Shown piece after piece: positions 56,915 to 64,000 of a stretch of 64,000 nt of DNA (its first letter is position 1; each line of letters begins with the position of its first letter). The stretch lies in NCBI RefSeq assembly GCF_007754425.1, contig NZ_CP037452.1:6055164-6119163 (forward strand), in the 5' to 3' direction. This DNA comes from Gimesia fumaroli (GTDB taxonomy: Bacteria > Planctomycetota > Planctomycetia > Planctomycetales > Planctomycetaceae). A program made the position numbers and the translations under genes. A model generated the notes under the pieces. That model searched no databases and was not told the DNA's origin. It saw only the letters and a program-made list of their open reading frames with translations.

Positions 56915-59900
56915 ATGAATATTTTGAATCGTCAAAGTCGCACACGTTGTTCTCTGATCGTGGCAGTCATTGTCTGCAGCATCTTCCAATCAACGGATCG
57001 AGTTGCTGCACAATCACTCAAAGAGGAATTATGTGATTGCTCACCCGAATTGACGCTCCTGCTGCGAGTGAACGATGTCCGGCGAACCGCCAAGCTGGTA
57101 ACGAAAGCGGGAGGAAAGATTGTCTACGATCCCAACCTGGGCATTGGCAATGACATTCCCTTCCTGGTTGTGAATCTTCCTCCGAGCAAATTGAACGATA
57201 AAAAATTCATTGATTCTCTGAAGCTTCCTTCCGGCGTGATGGAAGAAATTCAGCCCGGTAAAATTACGCCCCAGGCAGCCCCTGAACCTGCTGCAAACGG
57301 GGCCAATGTAGTCGAGCCTCAGGCAGCCCCCGAACCCGACTTTGATTCACTATACGTTCCCCTGGATGACATCAAGGTTCCCGCACTGCGAAAACGAGTG
57401 GCCGGCAAAGGTCTCGGCGAAGGTACCATTGTCGCCATTATCGACACCGGCATTGACACCAGTCACCCCGTCTTTCAAGACCGAGTGATTTTCTGGAATG
57501 ATGCCACAGGCGAAGGACGAACGAAATTAACCAAAGTCAGACAGCGGGATGGGAAATTCGAACTGGAACACGATAAGTTCATTGCACTTCCCGAAACGAT
57601 CAAAGAAAACGAATATGTCTTTGCCGGCTATATCGACGAGAAAAAACTCGGCTTCCAACAAGGCGATATCTGGACCACACTCGGAAAAGAGGGTGTTGAC
57701 ATCAACCGCAATGGAACCAAGGACGACAAGCTGCTGGTGGTCGTCGGCTTAATTCCGAACCCGGAACTGCAAAAAGAAGAAGAAAAGAAAAAAGCAGCTG
57801 CTGAGAAAAAAGCGAAAGATCCAGAAGCACCACTGGAAGCCCTGAAGCCTAATCTGAAAATTCATGACTTACCCAAAGAATACACGCTGGCCTTCGTCGA
57901 TGTAGATATGGACGGAAAATTCAGCAAAGAAGAAGCGAAGACCCCAATCATCGATTTCAATACCGCACGCAAGATGCAGAAAGACGGGCTGAAGGTTCCC
58001 TATCAAAAGATGCTGGAATTTCCGTCGCGTACCAAACGCATCGCATACCCCTTGCTGTTCCGTCCTAATGCCAAAAAACAGGTCACCGAAATCACGATCG
58101 CCTTCGATCAGCAATCACATGGAACCCACGTTGCAGGGATTGTTGCTGGTAGCGGGCTCCAGATTGAAGGGGCTGCTCCCAAAGCACAATTGATGGCTAT
58201 TAAAGTCTGTTCGGGACGCAGCTGTACTGATCAGGCAATTCTGCGTGGCATTATCGCCGCGTTCTTTAACCCGGAAGGATACGTTCCGGACGTCGTGAAT
58301 ATTTCACTGGGCAGCCACGAAGGTTATCTCAAGCGTCCTTTAAGCATCCTGATTCAGGACCTGTCGGCAAAGTTTGGGACCACGTTCTTTGTCTCTGCTT
58401 CAAACGACGGCCCAGGCTATCGTACGATCAACGGACTGGCAGGATCGAGCCCGGCTGTCTTTGTCGGTGCACATGTCTCAGCCAATACATTAAGAGAACA
58501 CTACCGTCTCGCCGAAGGAGTTCACGCTCCCGAACATGGTTTGTTGTACTTTTCCTCACTCGGTCCTTCCTACACCGGAGAAATGCGTCCCAATGTGGTC
58601 GCCCCGGGTTCGGCACTCTCTTCAACCCCGTTAAATTCCGACGGTTCGAGCATGTTCAACGGAACCAGTATGTCGTCACCGATTGCCGCTGGTGCCGCTG
58701 CAGCCATGCTCTCACTGGTGAAAGCAGATAAAGAATATGCCGAAGTCCTGGAACGACAGCAAAAGAAAATTGAAGCGATTCGAAAGAAATCGTCGGACAG
58801 CCGCTACTCACTGACTTCTCTCGCGCTGAGTATGCGACTCGCTCTGGAAAACTCGGCGATGCGGATGAAAGGGTTCACCTATGCCCAGCAGGGAGCCGGC
58901 TTGATCGACATCGACAAAGCCTACCCCGAGTTCATGCGCCTGGCGAAATTAACGCTGGACCCGAAAAAGCAATCCGCAGAATTCAGCATCAATCACTATT
59001 CCAAATACAACCGTCTTTATGACCGTTCGAATAATATTGACGCGCATAAAAAAGTCGACCTGGATCTGAATATCGACGGTGAAGTGTCTGACCGCGGCAG
59101 CCTGCTGCTGAAAAACACGCCTGCCATTATCAAACTGGAAAAAGTCGAAATCCAGGACAGTGACGGTTCCGTCACGATTCTCGATGTGAACGGCAACAAG
59201 GAAAAAATTCCGTTTTCCATTGCCTTACCCGGTAAAGAAGAAGCACAGGGAAATGAGATTTCTCTGGTGCTTTCCAACAGCAGTAAATCGTTCTTCTACA
59301 GTACGCGCAAACGCGATTTGATGGAAACCGGTAAAACGTATCTGGCTTATTACACTGTGACGCAGCATGGCGAACGGGAATTCAGCTTCCTGGACGTCGT
59401 TCATAAACCGATCGAATTATCGGACCTCAAAACAGAAGTCAGTCTTCCCGGTCTGGCGTTACAGGACTCAGAGCGCATCGCCGCGTTTGTGGTTCCGCAA
59501 AAAACGATTTCCGCCGGTGCTTATCACCGTTATCCCATTGCCGTCACCCGACGTGACAGCAGCCTGACGGTTATGCTTGGCTTTGTCGCGAACAGCTCCG
59601 GTCGTTTGCTGGTCAGCGTGTTTAATCCAGATGGTGAGGAAATTGGTTATCGCGTCATTCAACAGACGTCACAACTGGGGGGTGACCGCTCCAATGCCAG
59701 CCTGACGGTTTCAACAAAAGAGGAAGGCATTCACGAAGTGGTTGTCAGTACCTTTAGCGGTAACTGGCTCAATGAATCCAAATACGACTTGCTGATCGAA
59801 GCACAGCGTTTCCGAGCCTCGACAGATGAACTGGCGCTCTCAACCGTTGATTCCGGAAAAGATGCGGAAAAGCTGATCACGTTTTCCAATTCTTCAGGGC

Positions 59901-60646
59901 AGGTCAGAAGTATGACGGCCAGTCTGGGTGGTCTCACACGTGTTGTGCCACAGGAGAAATTTCCGATCCTGGCCAACTACCGTACGTTCCGAAAACTGGA
60001 CATTCCCGCATGGAGACCGGAAAGTGGCGAAAGTCAAACGACCAGCGTTCGCCTGACCTTTCCACCCGATGACAAAAAATATAAAGGTTTCCGAGGCCGC
60101 ATTGATCATCGCCTGTATAAAAAAGGCCCGGATGGCAAACTGGTGGAGGCGTATAAAGGATCATTCTATGGACGCGGAAAATCATTCAATAACATTCCCC
60201 GCCCTGAACCTGGTAAACCTTATGAAACGTTGTACGCCGCCGTCGATACCTACTTCACGGTTCCCTACGATGAAGGCTTAAAACACAGTCAGGGAACTAT
60301 CACGTTAGACGCTTATTTCCCGGGCATCCCTGTGAAGATGGAAGGTTCCGTCGGACTCAGTATTCTGTCTGTCGGCAGACCTGACGTTTACATTCTGAAA
60401 CTCAAAGGACCTCAAAAACTGATCGATGCCTCTGCTGCGAAAACCAACAACAGCAGTTCATCACAGGCGACTCTGGAAATTCCCACAAAAATTGGCGGTG
60501 TCTCCAAGATCAAAGTGACTTTACCGGTGACGGTAACGCCTGATGTGAAATCAACGTTATCCAAACAGTTAATTCGTTCGACGCTCAGTATTTCGACGAG
60601 TGACTCCCGGATTTCCAAATCGATCCCGATTGAAATTTCGCAATAG
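56915..60646 (+). CDS. Very large secreted subtilase (S8 family, tripeptidyl-peptidase-II-like)
   Basis: A 1243-residue protease with a signal peptide (cleavage near VAAQS, about residue 33). The catalytic triad is Asp (IIDTGIDTSHP, about 177), His (SHGTHVAG, about 404) and Ser (GTSMSSP, about 584). The roughly 230-residue insertion between Asp and His, rich in Lys/Glu, and the long beta-rich C-terminal part (about 640-1243) resemble tripeptidyl peptidase II and related giant subtilases. It probably acts in the periplasm or outside the cell. A GAGGG site lies upstream of the ATG. No inhibitor gene is adjacent. Confidence 0.9.
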   Translation: MNILNRQSRTRCSLIVAVIVCSIFQSTDRVAAQSLKEELCDCSPELTLLLRVNDVRRTAKLVTKAGGKIVYDPNLGIGNDIPFLVVNLPPSKLNDKKFIDSLKLPSGVMEEIQPGKITPQAAPEPAANGANVVEPQAAPEPDFDSLYVPLDDIKVPALRKRVAGKGLGEGTIVAIIDTGIDTSHPVFQDRVIFWNDATGEGRTKLTKVRQRDGKFELEHDKFIALPETIKENEYVFAGYIDEKKLGFQQGDIWTTLGKEGVDINRNGTKDDKLLVVVGLIPNPELQKEEEKKKAAAEKKAKDPEAPLEALKPNLKIHDLPKEYTLAFVDVDMDGKFSKEEAKTPIIDFNTARKMQKDGLKVPYQKMLEFPSRTKRIAYPLLFRPNAKKQVTEITIAFDQQSHGTHVAGIVAGSGLQIEGAAPKAQLMAIKVCSGRSCTDQAILRGIIAAFFNPEGYVPDVVNISLGSHEGYLKRPLSILIQDLSAKFGTTFFVSASNDGPGYRTINGLAGSSPAVFVGAHVSANTLREHYRLAEGVHAPEHGLLYFSSLGPSYTGEMRPNVVAPGSALSSTPLNSDGSSMFNGTSMSSPIAAGAAAAMLSLVKADKEYAEVLERQQKKIEAIRKKSSDSRYSLTSLALSMRLALENSAMRMKGFTYAQQGAGLIDIDKAYPEFMRLAKLTLDPKKQSAEFSINHYSKYNRLYDRSNNIDAHKKVDLDLNIDGEVSDRGSLLLKNTPAIIKLEKVEIQDSDGSVTILDVNGNKEKIPFSIALPGKEEAQGNEISLVLSNSSKSFFYSTRKRDLMETGKTYLAYYTVTQHGEREFSFLDVVHKPIELSDLKTEVSLPGLALQDSERIAAFVVPQKTISAGAYHRYPIAVTRRDSSLTVMLGFVANSSGRLLVSVFNPDGEEIGYRVIQQTSQLGGDRSNASLTVSTKEEGIHEVVVSTFSGNWLNESKYDLLIEAQRFRASTDELALSTVDSGKDAEKLITFSNSSGQVRSMTASLGGLTRVVPQEKFPILANYRTFRKLDIPAWRPESGESQTTSVRLTFPPDDKKYKGFRGRIDHRLYKKGPDGKLVEAYKGSFYGRGKSFNNIPRPEPGKPYETLYAAVDTYFTVPYDEGLKHSQGTITLDAYFPGIPVKMEGSVGLSILSVGRPDVYILKLKGPQKLIDASAAKTNNSSSSQATLEIPTKIGGVSKIKVTLPVTVTPDVKSTLSKQLIRSTLSISTSDSRISKSIPIEISQ

Positions 60647-60691
60647 TTCCCCGGACAACCTCAACACCATTTAGAATTGAGATTGCCTCTC

Positions 60692-61099
60692 ATGGACCAG
60701 GCACCGCGTATAGGTTCTTCGAACACGATTTCATTCGAAGTGGAGCAAAGCCACTCGATTACGTTTTCGCAGGAAGCAGATATTTCTGTGCTTTCGACGC
60801 CATCACTGATTTGGTTTCTGGAACAGGCTGCGTTACAATTCCTGCAAGCGTGGCTTGAAGACAAGTCCCTGAGTGTCGGTACGCACGTGGATGTGGAGCA
60901 CTTGGCGCCGACTCCCGTTGGCGCCACCGTGAATTGCACCGCACGGCTCATCTACCAGGATGGGCCCGTGTATCGATTTAGCGTCGAAGCATACGCCGGG
61001 GATGAGAAAATCGCGAAAGGCCTACACTCCCGCCGCATCATTCAAGCCCGCCAGTTAATCAAACGGCTCCAGACTGGATCGCATTCCAAGAAATCATAG
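60692..61099 (+). CDS. FlK-like thioesterase (hotdog fold)
   Basis: A 135-residue hotdog-fold protein. The block VGTHVDVEHLAPTPVGATV (about residues 62-80) and the Thr/Glu/His-type region TPSLIWFLEQAA match the FlK/thioesterase-like family that hydrolyses small acyl-CoA thioesters. The in-frame ATG at 60692 is preferred to an upstream TTG; neither has a strong ribosome-binding site. It lies just after the subtilase gene (45 bp) and may be read from the same transcript. Substrate unknown. Confidence 0.8.
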   Translation: MDQAPRIGSSNTISFEVEQSHSITFSQEADISVLSTPSLIWFLEQAALQFLQAWLEDKSLSVGTHVDVEHLAPTPVGATVNCTARLIYQDGPVYRFSVEAYAGDEKIAKGLHSRRIIQARQLIKRLQTGSHSKKS

Positions 61100-61199
61100 T
61101 CTCTCTCATTCGATATGGCTCGGACTAGATGGCTTTGGAAACGCTTTAATGATCCGGGAGACAGGCCCAATCATCGAAACCTGAGTAGAAAGAAGAAAC

Positions 61200-61508
61200 A
61201 TGATTTTTGTCATCGCAGATATTGAGTTAGCCGAAGGAAAACAGGCCGCGTTTCTGGAAGCGTTTCACCAGCTGGTGCCTCAAGTTCTCGCCGAAGATGG
61301 TTGTATTGAATACGGGCCCGCGGTCGATGAAGAAACCGACATTCCCGTGCAGGTCAAAAACGGCAGCCAGATCGTCACCGTCATGGAAAAGTGGGAAAGT
61401 GTCGATGCCCTGAAAGCACACCTCGCTGCCCCCCACATGACAACCTACCGGGAACAGGTCGCGGATCTGGTCAAAGGGACAACCATCAAAGTGCTGAAGC
61501 CGGCTTAA
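61200..61508 (+). CDS. ABM-domain protein, putative quinol monooxygenase
   Basis: A 102-residue single antibiotic-biosynthesis-monooxygenase domain: VIADIELAEGKQAAFLEAF, DGCIEYGP, VTVMEKWESVDALKAHLAAPH. Such small dimeric ferredoxin-like proteins oxidise quinols without cofactor or act as haem-degrading or stress proteins. It follows the thioesterase gene by 100 bp. An AGAAAG site precedes the ATG. A short hairpin overlaps its stop codon. Confidence 0.85.
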   Translation: MIFVIADIELAEGKQAAFLEAFHQLVPQVLAEDGCIEYGPAVDEETDIPVQVKNGSQIVTVMEKWESVDALKAHLAAPHMTTYREQVADLVKGTTIKVLKPA

Positions 61509-61519
61509 CCGGCTCTTTT
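61498..61519 (+). terminator. Short hairpin overlapping the stop codon of the ABM gene
   Basis: Arms AGCCGG (61498-61503) and CCGGCT (61509-61514), loop 5 nt, then CTTTTC. The stem includes the final coding bases and the T-run is short, so terminator strength is doubtful. Confidence 0.5.
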
Positions 61520-61530
61520 CCCCATCCCGA

Positions 61531-64000
61531 CTATGGTTTGGGCGCCACCAGCGGTGCTTCGGCTTGTTCCGGTTCGGTCTGTCCGGCGGGTGCTTCCACT
61601 TGCATCGGAATCAGTTCGCCCGTTAATTGATAGAGATAAAAGCGGATGAGCGGCCGGTAAGGTGTTTCCGGTTGTTCATCCACAATCTCTTGTAAAACCG
61701 CAACCGCCTGATCGGGCTGGCCCGCTTCGATTTCACAGCGGGCCAGATTCAATTTGAGTGGAGTTTGCTGCTGCGAAAGTCCATACAGATAGTTGGCAAC
61801 AGAGGCCGTATGCTGGGCAGGCCAGAAGCTGTTCGAAGGTGGCTGAATCAAAGGCAACGACTGCAATACACCGGCAATGCGTGCTTCTTCATGCGATCTG
61901 AGTTCTTGCTTCCACAAATCAAAACTGCCCCGATAATTGCCATTTCCCAAACTCGTAAACGCGGCCTGGGAACGCCAGGGAATCCGTGGATCGTTTTGTG
62001 CCAGCGATTCCAGTTGCGCCATCTGCGAGTCCGCTTCTTCTGAAAGCCCGACTTCCATTAAGACGGTTGCTTTCAGATTTTGTGCCAATGGGTTTTGTGC
62101 AATAAAAACGGGATCATCCAGATAGTGATGAGCCAACAGGACATATCCATTCTGGTAAGCCTGGCTTGCCAGCTGCATCCGGTCAGCACCGTCTGCCAGC
62201 TGCTTATCCAGCTCCTGAGTAATCTGGTCGATTTGTGTTTTGAGTTTTTCCAGATGATCCGTGTAGGCTCTCAATCGTGCCAATGCGTCATCTTCCAGTT
62301 GCTCCTGATCTTCCACCATCGACAGATAGGTTTGTAATTCACGATGCGACAGATCCACCTTGCCCATATTCGAATACAGGTCAAACAGAAACAGATGAGT
62401 GGGTGCATAGTCCGGTTCGATAATTAACGATTGATGATACGCGTGCAGAATTTGAAAATATCGCATTCGATCAATCTGTAATGGCTGCCGCTGTTGATTT
62501 CGTGCCGCCGGGGGAACCATTAACTGTGCTTCCAGACCTGCCAGATAACCATAGGCACTTCCCAGGATTCGATAGGCTTCGGCACTGTTAGGATTTTCAA
62601 TCAGGCCACGATTGGCCAGTTGAATCGCCAAAACCGCAAAGCAGGAACCCAGTTCGTGATTCCTGCCAGACTGAGACATCAGCCCCAGATAGTGCCGCGC
62701 GGTTTGCACGTCGTTTTCCAGCGTTTCCGTTTGAGGCAGAAAATAGCGACTGTAAAACGATTTGGGACGTGCCCAGTCTGCCCGGATTTCCGGAAAGTCT
62801 TTTTGCTCCTGAAAGGCACGTTTTTTAAAGTCCAGTTGATGCGCCGCCAGATAGGATTTTGTTTCTGCGTTCTCCGTGTCCGTACGATAAAAGACGGCCG
62901 TCGCTGCGTTCAAATCGGTCAATTGCCAGTCGGGCGTTGTCAATAAATCGAAGAATGTCCGATAGTCCGGGTTCGCTCCTGACAGGCGCGGAATCACATG
63001 GGTTACCTGATATTCATCAAAGGTTTCTTTCCAGACATCGGGAATTCCGCTTCCCAGTTGATCTTCGCGTTGAACTCGCAATGCTCGTCGTGTTTTATCG
63101 TGTAAATCGACCAGGCTCTCTTCTCCCTCACCGGCAAACAGAGCAATTCGATTGTCCACGAACGACTTCTGGTCCAGCCAGATCAACAGGTCTCCCTGCT
63201 CCAGAACAAAATGAAACGGGCGATCATCCAGCGACTCTGCCAACGCACTCTGATAACCGTCAATCGTTCGCGTCAATGCCGGACTGAAGCCCAGACCAAC
63301 GGCGTGTCTGGTTGCCCCCTGTCCCTGAAAACGACCGCAAACCACTAGATACGCCAGAGCAAAAAACGTGAGCACCGTCAACGCTCGTCCGCCACGCGAG
63401 AACAACAGCTCCGACGTCTCCACACTGTAAGTCTGTCGAAAATTCTCACGGTACCAGATCTGAAAATTCGTATTCGCAAAAATCGCACAGAGTACACTGG
63501 TCACCACTAGCTCATGGCTGGCCGTAATAGACAGTCCACAAAAACCAAGAAAGACAAACAGGTATCCCCAGCTCATCTTCGTTTGATTCAATATAAAACT
63601 GACAAAGGTGAGTAAAATCATAATGAACGCAGCCACAGCATAATGATTCAGTGACTCCCAGAACACTGGTGACGTCATCGAGAAATAGCCCAGCTCTTCC
63701 GGCCCCACTTTGCCGACAAACATCGACCGCATGATTGGATAATCAACCAGGTAATAATTCAAACCGGCGGTGAGTGAATGCCAGCCAGTCGGGTTCAGCA
63801 GGGTCGCAACCAGACTGCCCCCCAAAACCAGCCAGAGTTCCTTATAGTCGGTGTCGTCATTCAACACAGACCGATCCATCAACGCCGCCACGGTTTCCCC
63901 CAGGGCATACAACAGGAGCAGGACGATTCCCAGCGAAACCCGCGGATCAAAATTGGCCCATACTAAGAACAAGGGTACCAGCATCCACAAGGCACGAGGC
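61531..64000 (-). CDS. Membrane protein with C-terminal TPR-like repeats (N-terminus outside window)
   Basis: The frame is open past the right edge, so the N-terminus is missing; at least 822 codons are visible. The visible N-terminal third has about six membrane segments (LVPLFLVWANF, SLGIVLLLLYALGE, AVAAFIMILLTFVSFIL, LTVLTFFALAYLVV and others). The soluble C-terminal half (about residues 430-780 of the visible part) has TPR-like helical pairs (ANRGLIENPNSAEAYRILGSAYGYLAG) and ends in a Gln/Glu/Pro-rich tail. It resembles planctomycete polytopic proteins related to glycosyltransferases of the PMT/GT39 kind, but no catalytic motif is visible here. Confidence 0.65.
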   Translation of the reverse strand, partial: PRALWMLVPLFLVWANFDPRVSLGIVLLLLYALGETVAALMDRSVLNDDTDYKELWLVLGGSLVATLLNPTGWHSLTAGLNYYLVDYPIMRSMFVGKVGPEELGYFSMTSPVFWESLNHYAVAAFIMILLTFVSFILNQTKMSWGYLFVFLGFCGLSITASHELVVTSVLCAIFANTNFQIWYRENFRQTYSVETSELLFSRGGRALTVLTFFALAYLVVCGRFQGQGATRHAVGLGFSPALTRTIDGYQSALAESLDDRPFHFVLEQGDLLIWLDQKSFVDNRIALFAGEGEESLVDLHDKTRRALRVQREDQLGSGIPDVWKETFDEYQVTHVIPRLSGANPDYRTFFDLLTTPDWQLTDLNAATAVFYRTDTENAETKSYLAAHQLDFKKRAFQEQKDFPEIRADWARPKSFYSRYFLPQTETLENDVQTARHYLGLMSQSGRNHELGSCFAVLAIQLANRGLIENPNSAEAYRILGSAYGYLAGLEAQLMVPPAARNQQRQPLQIDRMRYFQILHAYHQSLIIEPDYAPTHLFLFDLYSNMGKVDLSHRELQTYLSMVEDQEQLEDDALARLRAYTDHLEKLKTQIDQITQELDKQLADGADRMQLASQAYQNGYVLLAHHYLDDPVFIAQNPLAQNLKATVLMEVGLSEEADSQMAQLESLAQNDPRIPWRSQAAFTSLGNGNYRGSFDLWKQELRSHEEARIAGVLQSLPLIQPPSNSFWPAQHTASVANYLYGLSQQQTPLKLNLARCEIEAGQPDQAVAVLQEIVDEQPETPYRPLIRFYLYQLTGELIPMQVEAPAGQTEPEQAEAPLVAPKP

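Overview
The window looks like a piece of a Planctomycetota chromosome, probably from a Gimesia-like marine planctomycete; the genus is my inference. Support comes from the gene content: a secreted membrane-bound-dehydrogenase/HEAT/cytochrome-c fusion with a CxxCH haem motif (47.1-50.5 kb), a secreted sulfatase, a zinc-ribbon acyl carrier protein, many secreted or lipid-anchored proteins of unknown function, and loosely packed genes. Ordinary chromosomal genes are spread throughout (fabI, the primary sigma factor, citrate synthase, rpsD, glgC, rarA). I saw no tRNA, rRNA, insertion sequence, prophage or CRISPR array.

Layout. 0-8.1 kb (minus): a membrane-stress-type operon of an NfeD/YqiJ-like protein, a YqiK-type flotillin and a giant AAA+ ATPase cut by the left edge. 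8.5-11.3 kb (minus): fabI and the primary sigma factor, each followed by a hairpin. 12.2-13.6 kb: citrate synthase with a visible promoter, leader hairpin and terminator. 13.6-18 kb: a secreted beta-helix protein, a UPF0104-type membrane protein, a small zinc-ribbon protein and a winged-helix AAA+ ATPase. 18.2-24.3 kb (plus): a five-gene operon of glutamine-dependent asparagine synthase, acyl carrier protein, AMP-forming ligase, NAD-synthase-like protein and polysaccharide deacetylase. This is the most pathway-like unit here, probably making and attaching an amide or acyl group on a cell-surface glycan. 24.7-27.7 kb: rpsD, a short adenylate-kinase-type enzyme and a sulfatase.

27.7-38.1 kb, mostly minus, is an accessory stretch: two tandem duplicated short-chain dehydrogenases, small secreted proteins, a tandem pair of membrane proteins with an acyl-carrier-like N-terminus lacking the carrier serine, an Ntn-hydrolase with a BPL_N/GATase1-type protein, a zinc-ribbon/acyl-carrier fusion coupled to a secreted transglutaminase, and an NHL-propeller protein. 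38.4-45.4 kb holds a composition-biased PDZ protein, a GNAT enzyme and an apparently more AT-rich block of orphans with a SMI1/KNR4-type gene. 45.5-64 kb holds glgC, the cytochrome/HEAT protein, rarA, a DUF3524 glycosyltransferase coupled to a SulP transporter, a very large secreted subtilase, a FlK-like thioesterase, an ABM-domain monooxygenase and a membrane/TPR protein cut by the right edge.

Best candidates for something under-described are the 18.3-24.3 kb amide/acyl operon, the acyl-carrier-like proteins of 30.3-36.5 kb (carrier folds joined to zinc ribbons or membrane segments), and the flotillin/giant-ATPase operon. All functional statements rest on reading motifs by eye; no database search was run.
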